Origin: Rostratula benghalensis
Lineage: Eukaryota; Chordata; Aves; Charadriiformes; Rostratulidae
NCBI GenBank assembly: GCA_013399305.1
Contig: VXAI01000136.1
Location: 1,331,319-1,395,318, forward strand
Direction: 5' to 3'
DNA: 64,000 nt
Under the pieces are notes generated by a model. It saw only the letters and a list, made by a program, of their open reading frames with translations, ran no database searches and was not told the origin of the DNA. This document shows, one piece after another, positions 59,001 to 64,000 of the stretch (position 1 is its first letter; every line of letters begins with the position of its first letter). A program made the translations under genes and the position numbers.

Positions 59001-60950
59001 GCACTATGGTCGGTGAAGACAGAGCGGGGAGCAGATCCATTTCTGAAGCACTCTATCCATGCTGGAGAAGCTCACGAAGAACAGCAACCCATAGGCAGGG
59101 CCCATGTTGGAGCAATTTGTGAAGGACTGTATCCTGTGGGGAGGGACCCCACATGGGGGCAGGGGAAGAGTGGGAGGAAGAAGCAGCAACAGAGATGAGG
59201 TGTTATGAGCTGACTATGACCCCCATTCCCTCTCCCCATGCGCTGCTTGGAGGGCAAGAGGTAGAGAATTGAGGAGTCAAGTTGTACCTGGGAAGAAAGG
59301 GGGGGGAAAAAGGTATTTTTAGCCTTGTTTTCATTTCTTACTATTGCCCTTGATGGTAATTGGTGTTCTCATCTCAACCCGTGAGTTTTTCCATCTTATT
59401 TTCTCCTCCTGTCCTGCCAAGGAGAGGGAGCGGCCGGGTAGGCACCAGGCCACCAAGGTTAACCCACCAGGAAGGGACTGGGTCTGTCTCACCTCCTGAG
59501 CAGGCTGGGAAGAGCTGATGAAATGCAGCTCCCTGGTAGCATCTATTTTTAATGCTGTGTCTTTTAATGTCTTACCCGTAGCGATGTCTGACGACGTCCC
59601 TGCTCAGCCTCTCCGCGAGGTACGCACCAATTCGGTCCAGCTTCTCTGGGGCAGAAACCGCATAGAAGGTCAGCTTCTCCATATCAGCCTTGACAAGACC
59701 ATCCTAAGAAGACACACGAAATACAAAATAAAGAACTTCACGCAAAGCACAGAGCTTTTGAAGTGTTCTTCCTTTTCGTCTAGCCAGCGTTTAAAGATCT
59801 GAACAGTACAGGTGGGAATAAGCTACTGGATAAAAAAAAAAAAAAAAAAAACAAACCCTAACTTTTGAACAAAATTGTCAATAGCTTACCTGAAAAACTC
59901 AGCAACGAAAAAATTCCATGAATTATTTTTTTTACAGAAATGAAGCAACTATCTTGGAGGGAACAGGTATTCCAAAAGAAGGTATTTAGTGAGATATGTC
60001 ATCAGTTCTAATGCTTCCAACGTACTGTATACATGGAAAACATTGTCTTGGAGGCCAGTAATACACAGTTATGTAGCAGCCAGTACTCAATAACATGTAT
60101 TTTAAAGAAAAGCCCACCTACTTTATAAGATATAAGCCTAACTTTATATGAATGCTGACTGTTCTACTTACTTCTTCTATAATAAAAGAAAACAAAGCCT
60201 AGCAACACATTTTAAAAAAAAAATAATACAGCAGCACAAATATAAGCTCTTGATTGGCCTGAACCCATGCTGTGACTGTGTCCAGATCAGCATTTCTGCA
60301 TGGTGACACAGAAGTCAGTTATTTTCACGGAGAGTGAGAGTCAGGCTGTGATATAGCTCAAAGACTATTCAAGGAAAATAACAACACTGTATATATCAGC
60401 AACAGAAGAAATTAAAAAACAACACCTTTTTTGGATCACAACAGTCTAGCAGAAGTACAAAAATTTGCACAGTCCATACATCAAGAGTTAGAAAATCTTG
60501 TAGAAACCCAGAAAATATTCACACCTGCAATCATAACAAAACAAGTGTTTGTGGGTTTAAGTAGTTATGAACTACCTCTGCTGCAGAATACCCTGCTTAA
60601 TTAAATCTCCATTTCTCTGAACAAATGGAAAGGAAAACCTCACTCTTCAATATTCACAGCCTTGTTCTGAAAAGGGTATTAGACCAGATGATCTGCAGAA
60701 TTCCCTTTCCAGCTAAATTATTCTGCTACCCTCTATTTTACTGCTATGAATTTACTGTAAAGTGTTAAACTAGAACATAAGAAATAATAAAAGAAAGTAA
60801 TGGCTAGGGCATTGGCTCCTAACCAAACATTTTCAAATGCCAGTCCCTTACAAAATGTCAAGCTGTCACTCACTTTTGGATCCTCAGGAAATATGTTATC
60901 TACCAGGCGCTTGTAGCGGGGTCGCAGCGCAGCACAGCAACAGCACACTC
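12158..60950 (-). CDS. EFR3A: EFR3 homolog A, 22 of about 23 coding exons (first exon outside window)
   Basis: EFR3A anchors phosphatidylinositol 4-kinase alpha (PI4KA) with TTC7 and FAM126 at the plasma membrane, so PI4P is made there. The N-terminal Cys run is palmitoylated and the body is a rod of Armadillo/HEAT-like helical repeats (family knowledge). Seen here: 22 exons whose phases all agree, starting [20 protein letters not shown] and ending [14 protein letters not shown]. Exons total 2450 nt. With a human-like MPTR start in exon 1 the protein is about 819 residues, against 821 in human. It matches EFR3A rather than EFR3B across its length (for example [15 protein letters not shown] and [17 protein letters not shown]). 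All introns are GT-AG. No stop or frameshift was seen, so the gene is intact. Exon 1 and the promoter are expected beyond 64 kb, because the last 3 kb lack a CpG-rich start. Confidence 0.97.
12790..13120 (+). mobile_element. Avian endogenous retrovirus solo LTR, partial (antisense to EFR3A)
   Basis: The text TTTGGCTGGGATAGAGTC, CTTTGCTGATGACACAGG, GAGCAGGCTGGGGGTGGCC and AAGTTGGGAGGGGACACAGC follows an LTR common in Neoaves. The same LTR type recurs at 34297-35781. The 3' part with the AATAAA region is missing. No viral coding sequence is present. Confidence 0.7.
13302..13351 (-). CDS. EFR3A: EFR3A exon 22 (50 nt)
   Basis: Acceptor TTGTTTCTAG, donor ATTCG|GTAAGG. It encodes [16 protein letters not shown] (residues about 769-785). 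Confidence 0.97.
13352..13966 (-). other. EFR3A intron 21, nothing recognised
   Basis: 615 nt of unique AT-rich sequence between exons 21 and 22. No repeat signature or extra exon was seen. Confidence 0.6.
13967..14070 (-). CDS. EFR3A: EFR3A exon 21
   Basis: 104 nt, acceptor GTTTTTAAG, donor CCAAA|GTGAGT. It encodes [20 protein letters not shown] and [14 protein letters not shown] (residues about 734-768), a charged, likely helical segment of the C-terminal region that contacts TTC7 in the family. Confidence 0.97.
14071..15206 (-). other. EFR3A intron 20
   Basis: It is mostly unique sequence. The only clear repeat is a five-unit AGGC run at 14411-14430. Open frames in it have no family match that I recognise. 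Confidence 0.6.
14411..14430. repeat. (AGGC)n microsatellite
   Basis: Five tandem AGGC units (the last ends in A) lie in EFR3A intron 20. Confidence 0.85.
15207..15255 (-). CDS. EFR3A: EFR3A exon 20 (49 nt)
   Basis: Acceptor TTGTGTTTAG, donor AATTG|GTAAGA. It encodes [16 protein letters not shown] (residues about 718-733). It is the smallest exon found. Confidence 0.96.
15458..16005 (-). mobile_element. CR1 LINE 3' fragment (sense to EFR3A)
   Basis: The left end AGAATCACAGACTGCTATGG is the reverse complement of a CR1 tail. The body (GGAACACCCAGAGCAGGTCC, TTCCTCCTCATGTTTAGG, GCCTTCTCTTCTCCAGACC, TACTCCAGATGGGGCAGGGC) is a clear CR1 3' region. It is more diverged than the + strand young copies and 5'-truncated near 16005. 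Confidence 0.92.
16006..18903 (-). other. EFR3A intron 19, remainder
   Basis: It is AT-rich unique sequence with one eroded CR1 tail (17440-17520). No exon was recognised between exons 19 and 20. Confidence 0.55.
17440..17520 (+). mobile_element. Eroded CR1 tail
   Basis: TGGTCTTTTCCAGCCTAAGT followed by AATTCTGTGATTCAATGATTC resembles the last bases and terminal repeat of a CR1. Only the final part is recognisable. Confidence 0.5.
18904..18992 (-). CDS. EFR3A: EFR3A exon 19
   Basis: 89 nt, acceptor TTTCTTCTAG, donor GATAAG|GTATGA. It encodes [20 protein letters not shown] and then LPGNTTEDK (residues about 688-717). The RRKS basic-Ser motif is a plausible kinase site and is kept across the family. 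Confidence 0.97.
18993..22071 (-). other. EFR3A intron 18
   Basis: Unique sequence flanks a GC-rich, non-coding-looking block at 20640-21240. No CR1 tail or exon was identified outside that block. Confidence 0.55.
20640..21240. repeat. GC-rich block of unknown origin (possible LTR or other repeat)
   Basis: About 600 nt of G-rich sequence is set in an AT-rich intron, with phrases such as GGGGGTGTCTGGGGGTGTCT repeated back to back. CpG is scarce, so it is not a CpG island. I could not assign it to a family. A retroviral LTR fragment or an older unknown repeat is possible. Confidence 0.35.
22072..22199 (-). CDS. EFR3A: EFR3A exon 18
   Basis: 128 nt, acceptor ATTTTGACAG, donor AACAG|GTAAGT. It encodes [20 protein letters not shown] and [20 protein letters not shown] to VT (residues about 645-687). 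Confidence 0.97.
22480..22713 (+). mobile_element. Older CR1, left part (split by a younger CR1)
   Basis: The CR1 ORF2-end text (GGGCACCCTGGGCTGCATGA, GAGGCTACACCTGGAGTTCT, GACTGGAGCACCTCTCCAGT) breaks off after GAAGAAAG at 22713. The matching continuation CCTGAGAGAGCTGGG resumes at 23153. Confidence 0.88.
22714..23148 (+). mobile_element. Young CR1 LINE 3' fragment, copy B (nested)
   Basis: It contains the same 335-nt 3' block as the copies at 6208 and 57868, plus about 95 nt more at the 5' side (GGAGGAAAGGCTGAAGGAGC). It ends TCTGTGATTCTGTG. It sits inside an older CR1 and is flanked by GAAAG at 22709-22713 and 23148-23152, a possible short target-site duplication. Confidence 0.92.
23149..23532 (+). 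mobile_element. Older CR1, right part and 3' tail
   Basis: It continues the CR1 interrupted at 22713: CCTGAGAGAGCTGGGATGGT, then GCCCAGAGAGGTTGTGGAGT, and ends GGTCCCTTCCAACCTCACCC ATTCTGTGATTCAGTG. Its 3' end differs from the young copies, so it is another subfamily. Confidence 0.9.
23792..23859 (-). CDS. EFR3A: EFR3A exon 17
   Basis: 68 nt, acceptor TTTTTTTCAG, donor TGCAA|GTGAGT. It encodes [20 protein letters not shown] to KC (residues about 623-645). An older CR1 tail ends about 260 nt from it in the preceding lower coordinates. Confidence 0.97.
23860..24328 (-). other. EFR3A intron 16, nothing recognised
   Basis: 469 nt of unique sequence. There is a direct repeat of GAGAATATT around 24130-24150 but no transposon signature. 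Confidence 0.6.
24329..24460 (-). CDS. EFR3A: EFR3A exon 16
   Basis: 132 nt, phase 0-0, acceptor ATATTTCAG, donor GCAAG|GTAACA. It encodes [20 protein letters not shown] and [20 protein letters not shown] to HISK (residues about 579-622). Confidence 0.97.
24461..25605 (-). other. EFR3A intron 15, nothing recognised
   Basis: Unique AT-rich sequence with a poly(A)-rich run near 25522-25541. No repeat family or exon was seen. Confidence 0.6.
25606..25767 (-). CDS. EFR3A: EFR3A exon 15
   Basis: 162 nt, phase 0-0, acceptor CTTTTACAG, donor TTGCAG|GTATGA. It encodes [20 protein letters not shown] and [20 protein letters not shown] (residues about 525-578). Confidence 0.97.
25768..27496 (-). other. 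EFR3A intron 14
   Basis: It holds a TA microsatellite near 26719-26735 and a segment at 26216-26465 that is open on both strands. No known repeat was identified. Confidence 0.55.
26719..26735. repeat. (TA)n microsatellite
   Basis: A short TA run in EFR3A intron 14. Confidence 0.75.
27497..27572 (-). CDS. EFR3A: EFR3A exon 14
   Basis: 76 nt, acceptor CTTTGTAG, donor AAAAAG|GTAATA. It encodes [20 protein letters not shown] to SFMKK (residues about 499-524). Confidence 0.97.
27573..28021 (-). other. EFR3A intron 13, nothing recognised
   Basis: 449 nt of AT-rich unique sequence with a 15-nt T run near 27756-27770. Confidence 0.6.
28022..28194 (-). CDS. EFR3A: EFR3A exon 13
   Basis: 173 nt, acceptor ACCGAACAG, donor ATACG|GTAGCT (weak). 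It encodes [20 protein letters not shown] and [20 protein letters not shown] to RGI (residues about 442-499). Confidence 0.97.
28195..30089 (-). other. EFR3A intron 12, nothing recognised
   Basis: 1.9 kb of unique AT-rich sequence. Neither CR1 nor LTR text was found. Confidence 0.55.
30090..30141 (-). CDS. EFR3A: EFR3A exon 12 (52-nt small exon)
   Basis: Acceptor CCAATTGTAG, donor CTTATG|GTAAGC. It encodes [17 protein letters not shown] (residues about 424-441), nearly identical to the family sequence. It is the second-smallest group of exons here and follows a weak donor. Confidence 0.97.
30142..31802 (-). other. EFR3A intron 11, nothing recognised
   Basis: 1.66 kb of unique AT-rich sequence with homopolymer A runs at about 31434-31443 and 31570-31586. 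Confidence 0.55.
31803..31917 (-). CDS. EFR3A: EFR3A exon 11
   Basis: 115 nt, acceptor TTTTTTTTAG, donor CTTGG|GTTTGT. It encodes [20 protein letters not shown] to [16 protein letters not shown] (residues about 386-424). The donor is weak, with T at the third and fourth intron positions, but phase and homology require it. Confidence 0.95.
32166..33055 (+). mobile_element. Old CR1-type LINE with reverse-transcriptase remnant (antisense to EFR3A)
   Basis: A frame at 32200-32340 reads [24 protein letters not shown], which matches the G(S)xLGPxLFNxFINDLD block of CR1 reverse transcriptase. The next block (ADDTKL) is deleted. The rest follows CR1 ORF2-end and 3' UTR text (GGCCTCAAGAGCAAGACTGA, GCTACCCAGGGCAGTGGTCA) and ends near CTTTCCAACCGGAGAGATTCTG. 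It is full of substitutions and indels, so it is dead. Confidence 0.82.
33056..33868 (-). other. EFR3A intron 10, 5'-side remainder
   Basis: Unique AT-rich sequence between the CR1 remnant and exon 10. Nothing else was recognised. Confidence 0.55.
33869..34033 (-). CDS. EFR3A: EFR3A exon 10
   Basis: 165 nt, acceptor GTCTCCAG, donor ACAATTG|GTGAGT. It encodes [20 protein letters not shown], then a variable Ser-rich loop, then [12 protein letters not shown] (residues about 331-385). Confidence 0.97.
34297..34507 (+). mobile_element. Avian endogenous retrovirus LTR, left part (split by CR1)
   Basis: GGCTGGGATGGAGTTAACTT, GAGCAGGCTGGGGGTGTGC and AAGAAACTGGGAGGAGCC match the same LTR type seen at 12790. 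It breaks off at CTAAACTGAC (34507), where CR1 coding text begins. The next LTR bases are found at 35440. Confidence 0.75.
34508..35439 (+). mobile_element. CR1 LINE inserted in an LTR; centre missing in assembly gap
   Basis: The left flank reads CR1 reverse-transcriptase text: TTGGATGAGGGAATGGAG, then the frame [15 protein letters not shown] and [13 protein letters not shown]. The right flank after the gap is a young CR1 tail (GGACTGGATGAGCTTTCAAG to GATTCTGTG). The gap therefore most likely holds the end of CR1 ORF2 and its 3' UTR. The frame at 34508-34540 is broken once. Confidence 0.85.
34640..35384. other. Assembly gap (745 N)
   Basis: A run of undetermined bases. Both flanks are CR1, so a repeat-caused assembly break is likely. 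Confidence 1.
35440..35781 (+). mobile_element. Avian endogenous retrovirus LTR, right part
   Basis: It resumes after the CR1 with AAAGGGCTGTTCCATACC, then CACGCTCAGCAATAAAAGC, AATAAATGCCTTTG, CTTAATCTTGACCCACAAG and an end near AGAGTCAACCAACCA. Together with 34297-34507 it forms one solo LTR. No internal viral genes are present. Confidence 0.75.
35782..36546 (-). other. EFR3A intron 9 remainder, nothing recognised
   Basis: Unique sequence between the LTR and exon 9. Confidence 0.6.
36547..36682 (-). CDS. EFR3A: EFR3A exon 9
   Basis: 136 nt, acceptor TTTTTAATAG, donor CAATAG|GTAAGA. It encodes [20 protein letters not shown] and [20 protein letters not shown] (residues about 286-330). Confidence 0.97.
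36683..37592 (-). other. EFR3A intron 8, nothing recognised
   Basis: 910 nt of unique AT-rich sequence. A C/A-rich AAACAAAC run lies next to exon 9. Confidence 0.6.
37593..37671 (-). CDS. EFR3A: EFR3A exon 8
   Basis: 79 nt, acceptor TTTCATTGCAG, donor ATACAG|GTAGGA. It encodes [20 protein letters not shown] to IMYSIQ (residues about 259-285). Confidence 0.97.
37672..42144 (-). other. EFR3A intron 7
   Basis: 4.5 kb without visible CR1 or LTR sequence. It contains one phase-compatible open segment (40046-40219) and a 157-codon chance-like frame at 41107-41580 on the + strand that starts with TTG. Confidence 0.55.
42145..42282 (-). CDS. EFR3A: EFR3A exon 7
   Basis: 138 nt, acceptor CTCATCCCAG, donor TTCGC|GTAAGT. 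It encodes [20 protein letters not shown] and [20 protein letters not shown] to VKPVF (residues about 213-259). The Ser/Pro/Gly stretch at its start is the least conserved part, a likely surface loop. Confidence 0.97.
42672..42752 (-). CDS. Candidate in-frame cassette exon of EFR3A (27 codons)
   Basis: On the - strand an 81-nt segment lies between a pyrimidine-rich acceptor (AATTTTTTTTCAG|C) and a consensus-like donor (GGGCAG|GTGAAT). It is exactly 27 codons, starts in phase 2 and ends in phase 2, as the flanking exons 6 and 7 require, and is open. It would insert [14 protein letters not shown] and then [12 protein letters not shown] between exon 6 and exon 7. I do not recall this insert in mammalian EFR3A. 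It is a prediction without transcript evidence. Confidence 0.4.
47015..47042. repeat. Poly(A) run
   Basis: 28 uninterrupted A. I could not recognise a retrocopy upstream of it. Confidence 0.9.
47513..47662 (-). CDS. EFR3A: EFR3A exon 6
   Basis: 150 nt, acceptor CCTCCTTAG, donor GACAG|GTATTT. It encodes [20 protein letters not shown] and [20 protein letters not shown] (residues about 163-213). The donor departs from consensus at the fourth to sixth intron bases, which may suit optional splicing of the candidate cassette in the following intron. Confidence 0.97.
47663..51108 (-). other. EFR3A intron 5, nothing recognised
   Basis: 3.4 kb of unique AT-rich sequence. A splice-like 50-nt segment near 49000-49050 was examined and discarded. 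Confidence 0.55.
51109..51230 (-). CDS. EFR3A: EFR3A exon 5
   Basis: 122 nt, acceptor CGTTTTCCAG, donor ACTGA|GTAAGT. It encodes [20 protein letters not shown] to DPEIQT plus two bases of Glu (residues about 123-163). Confidence 0.97.
51505..51785 (-). mobile_element. CR1 LINE 3' fragment (sense to EFR3A)
   Basis: CATAGAACCATTTAGGTTGG, AAAAGACCCTGAGGATCATC and GGGTCCAACC are the reverse complement of a CR1 3' end. The body continues to CTTGTTCCTCAGGAGAAG. It is from a different, older subfamily than the young + strand copies. Confidence 0.88.
51930..53095 (+). mobile_element. Degenerate old CR1-type LINE remnant
   Basis: Scattered pieces resemble CR1 ORF2 nucleotide text: GGGAGTTACAATCCAGTCAA, GATTTGCCAAGAACAAATCA, CTTCAGTGATGCTGCTGAC, CAATGACAAATGCAAAATAC. 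It is heavily mutated with indels and has no intact frame. The extent is approximate. Confidence 0.5.
53096..57557 (-). other. EFR3A intron 4 remainder, nothing recognised
   Basis: 4.5 kb of AT-rich unique sequence with homopolymer A runs. No exon or clear repeat was seen. Confidence 0.5.
57558..57708 (-). CDS. EFR3A: EFR3A exon 4
   Basis: 151 nt, acceptor TTAATCCTCAG, donor AACTCT|GTGAGT. It encodes [20 protein letters not shown] to KLQVLGTNS (residues about 72-122). A young CR1 sits about 100 nt upstream in the gene's sense. Confidence 0.97.
57812..58207 (+). mobile_element. Young CR1 LINE 3' fragment, copy C (antisense to EFR3A)
   Basis: It starts at AAAGGCTGAGGGAGCTGGG and carries the same 3' block as copies A and B, ending CTCTGTGATTCCGTG. 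By eye it differs from copy B at about 8 positions in 340. The insertion point is about 100 nt from exon 4. Confidence 0.93.
58208..58833 (-). other. EFR3A intron 3, between CR1 and LTR
   Basis: Unique AT-rich sequence with a T12/G9 homopolymer junction near 58283-58305. Nothing else was recognised. Confidence 0.55.
58834..59467 (+). mobile_element. Solo LTR of an avian ERVL-like retrovirus (antisense to EFR3A)
   Basis: The start (ATTGGGTTTGCACAGCAAGG, TTTTGGTAGCC), GAGCATATTTAAGAA, TATGAGCTGACTATGACCCC, CATTCCCTCTCCCC and the end GGTTAACCCAC follow a well-known LTR family of birds. CAGGA at 58829-58833 and 59468-59472 could be the 5-bp target-site duplication. No viral genes remain, so it is a recombined solo LTR. 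Confidence 0.82.
59576..59703 (-). CDS. EFR3A: EFR3A exon 3
   Basis: 128 nt, acceptor TCTTCTTAG, donor TACGG|GTAAGA. It encodes [20 protein letters not shown] and then [20 protein letters not shown] (residues about 30-72), the first helical repeats. A solo LTR lies about 110 nt past its donor. Confidence 0.97.
59704..60873 (-). other. EFR3A intron 2
   Basis: Unique AT-rich sequence plus one eroded CR1 tail at 60655-60733 and an 18-20 nt poly(A) run near 59832. Confidence 0.55.
60655..60733 (+). mobile_element. Eroded CR1 tail
   Basis: GTATTAGACCAGATGATCTG and TTCCCTTTCCAGCTAAATTA TTCTG correspond to the last 60-70 nt of a CR1. Confidence 0.65.
60874..60950 (-). CDS. EFR3A: EFR3A exon 2, palmitoylation motif
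   Basis: 77 nt, acceptor CTTTGCAG, donor CCAAAA|GTGAGT. It starts with GA, completing an Arg codon, then [18 protein letters not shown] to EDPK (residues about 5-29). The four Cys are the known acylation site that holds EFR3 at the plasma membrane, and the basic patch that follows should favour acidic lipid. Confidence 0.96.
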
Positions 60951-63900
60951 CTGCAAAGAGATTTACCCAAGGGAATTATGGTTTAGGAACTCCAGGGTTT
61001 CCATCTGAAGGGAGAAGCTGGGAGGAAAAAGCTCGAATGAATTCAGCTGCTTGTTACTAGCAGCAATACATCAATATTAAGGTAATTGAAAATAACTGAG
61101 AAATCAAATAAGCAAAACTACTGTCATAATGCAATACATGAGAAAAAATGCAAGCTTCTTGGCTACTAGAAACATACCTGTCATCCACCCACGCTTAAAA
61201 ACATGCAGAAGAATCAAGGAATTTCAGAATTTAGTAATATTAAACCCAAGGCTACTTCAATTGCTGTTTTGTCTGCATTCTGGAATGATCATTTCAAAAC
61301 ATAACTAAACATGCGTTATGGTCACTCTTCTACCAAAAAACCCCCAAAAAACCTATCAAATCTTCTGCTTTACAGGCACCAACATAGAGCAATATAAACC
61401 ACAATGTATGTAACAAGCTCTCCCTTCATTATCCCCCTATTTTACTGGGCAGTGGACAAAAGACAGTCATTGGAGAGAGGAATTTTTCTGGTCTCATTTC
61501 TCCTCTAGTACTAACTCTGTACTCGTATAAAGTAAATCAGAAGAATACACGTAACTTGCAGTTTTATTAATCTGAAGAGTCAAAGTGCCTGCCCCTCCAA
61601 AAGACAGAAACCTTATACAGGTACCCTTTGCTTTTCTAGCAGTCAGGATTACTAGAACGTCGGGAAAATTCCACTTTATACGAAAATATTACTCCTGAAG
61701 TAAAAACTCAGCACAGAAAGAAAACAAAGAAGTTTCTAGATATTTGTCCAACTTCGGTATCAGTGTAGATTTATTCCCAAGGAATTTAAATGTTTTTACA
61801 AATCAGGTTTTAAATATTTCAGTGGACATATTTCTCAGACTAACTCCACGGTCAGGTCTCGGATCCACACTAAAGCAGCTCTGATGCACAAGAGCCACTA
61901 AATAGAAAATAATGCCCTGAATAATAATATACCAGGCATGCATGCAGATCACTGGCTTTCTGGACTTCCAAATCTCAAGACATAGACCATTCAGAGTAGC
62001 TAAACAGCTTATAAATATCTTAATAAAGGTATCCATTTAGGTACTCTGAAAAATCATAAAACACTTGGCTAAAACCAGTAAAAGCTGCAAAAGCTGTTAC
62101 TGCAAATCAAAACAGGGAAAAGAATGAAGGGCATCTTGTCCGTAACGCTGATGGTTATAATTTATCTGCACATTTTTCAGGCTACAAGGAAGCACTGGAC
62201 AAATACATCAGGAGTTACTTTAGGTACCTTAGGGGTTTTTAACTCTATTTATCAGAACATCTGGGAGATTCATGACAAAGACATCACAATTTGTTGTGAT
62301 CACAGGACTCTACACAAGCGGACATCCTCCCTCTATCTCACCTGTTTTCTGCTACTACTTTTCTTTCGGACAAAAAAGTGAATTCTGCTCAGAGGCTGAC
62401 AATTATTGAAATTCGTTTCGTCAAAGACAATTATCAAAGACAGATCTGCTATTTTAATACCACATTCTAAGTCCTCCTCAGTGGTATTTTAACTCATTTC
62501 ATGAATTATAGAGACATCCATCACCAGTGAGAGGAACACACGACCTCACTATATAACTGAAAAAAGAAACCCCCCCGACAAGGAATAAACAACTAGAATA
62601 CTGGGAATTTTTGTGTGAAATAGTACTTTGTTGCTACTTTCAAGTTCTTTGTAGGACTTCTGTTGACATCTCTTACTCACAGAGATCTAACCAATGTAAA
62701 AATCTACATTTACATAAAAGTGCAGGTATGAAATTGCTAAAATCAAAGCTATTTCACACGCCACTGGAAAATATAGGCAGAGAAGAGGTTATAAACCTAC
62801 TTGACTTAAAACAGAAATAATTCAGACAGTTGTACAAAGATATCCTATTGAGAGCAATGTTGTGTAACATTTAAATGTCAGTAAAATAATAAAAAACAAA
62901 GTTGTACTTCCATAGTGTATTGGGAAACTCCGTATTGGGAAATTCAAGTAAGAGCATCCAAATCCACCAAGACAAGAGTTAATATTGTTAATTGTTTCTT
63001 GAGTTAGGTATGCAGCTCTGCACCTTTCTACTTGTGTCTTCCTGCTTGATTTTCTACCTTACAGACCCCTAACATTGGTCCAGAGAACAAAGTATAGAAA
63101 AATGTTCTTATCACAACTGCAGTAGAGTATTTTGCTACAGGTATCTAAAACATAACAAGAACAGGGAATATTGTAAAATATTGCATGTAAGCCAGCAGCA
63201 AGCAAAAATACTTTTATTAAAGTGAGTTTCTCCTTCTTTAAGTGACAGAAGAAGAAAATCCTCGAGAAGGACTACAAAATAAATCTTCAAACAGTATTTT
63301 AGAAGCATGTTATTGACGTAAATTAAACATAAAACCTGGGTACTGTTACTCCTTTGAGAAGGATAAAAAATATCAGATAACAATACCAACTCATTCTGGC
63401 AGCAGTATCAGATGGTTTCAGTTAATGGAAACTCAATATTGTTCAAATATACTACCTTTCAAATTTATAGCACACAGTGAATTTTGACATTAAAAAAAAA
63501 AAAAAGGCCTAACAATAAGGATATAATAAGGATATTGCCTAAGATTTGGCTCTTTTCTTTTTCCCCATCCTGGATTTTCAGTAGTATCTTTACATCACTA
63601 TGTATTTAATTATAGCACAGTTTACATGGGAAAAAACCCAAAACACATAAACTTCACAGAATTCTCTATCATCAAAATATAAAACTACACCTGATATGAA
63701 TGTTAATGTCATTAAAAGAACTTCCTAAATTAAACAGAACATTTCAGTGTTAGAAAGCAAGAGTTAATCTATCACATCTTTCAACCTCCAAAGATATTTT
63801 GAGCAAAGAAATTTAAGCAGAACACTATCAGAAAAAAACTTAAGTGCCAGGCTTTTCAAAGAACACACAAAAAAAGAAAGGCAAAAGCAAAAATCAAAAC

Positions 63901-64000
63901 AATTAATAGACATGGAACAGATTTTCTGGAAAAACTATTAATCATTGTTCAGTGTTTTTAGACAACCATGAAAGATTAAAGAAAACATAAGAATAGGTCT
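60951..64000 (-). other. EFR3A intron 1, 3' part
   Basis: 3 kb of AT-rich unique sequence upstream of exon 2. There is no CpG-rich promoter, so the first exon and transcription start are expected beyond the window. Confidence 0.6.

Overview
This is a vertebrate nuclear window, almost certainly from a bird. It has small exons with GT-AG introns, many 5'-truncated CR1 LINE fragments with the typical ATTCTGTG-like 3' tails, solo LTRs of avian endogenous retroviruses, and no SINE-rich mammalian pattern. Several CR1 copies are nearly identical to each other, so CR1 was active recently in this lineage. That would suit a neoavian group with late CR1 expansion such as woodpeckers or hornbills and hoopoes, but this last step is inference.

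Two genes lie tail to tail. On the + strand, positions 1 to about 5.4 kb hold the 3' part of OC90 (otoconin-90): the end of one exon, a Ser/Thr/Glu-rich linker exon, and three exons encoding the second phospholipase-A2-like domain and the C-terminus. On the - strand, 60.95 kb down to 12.16 kb holds 22 coding exons of EFR3A, everything except the short first coding exon, which must lie beyond 64 kb. All EFR3A exon phases join without a break and the predicted protein is about 819 residues. The same convergent neighbours occur on human chromosome 8q24. The EFR3A 3' UTR probably runs from 12.16 kb to about 9.2 kb, leaving about 3.8 kb between the two gene ends.

The two genes have unrelated jobs. 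OC90 is a secreted, non-catalytic PLA2-like matrix protein of inner-ear otoconia. EFR3A is the palmitoylated plasma-membrane anchor of the PI4KA-TTC7-FAM126 complex that makes PI4P.

The rest is intron and intergenic DNA with CR1 pieces, three LTRs, microsatellites and one assembly gap (34640-35384). The most useful observations are: an unannotated, in-frame 81-nt candidate cassette exon in EFR3A intron 6 (42672-42752); a CR1 tail that forms the 3' splice-site region of the last OC90 exon; a GC-AG intron in OC90; and two nested transposon insertions, one of which predicts what fills the assembly gap. I saw no bacterial-type system, CRISPR array, tRNA or rRNA, and nothing I would call a new biological system.
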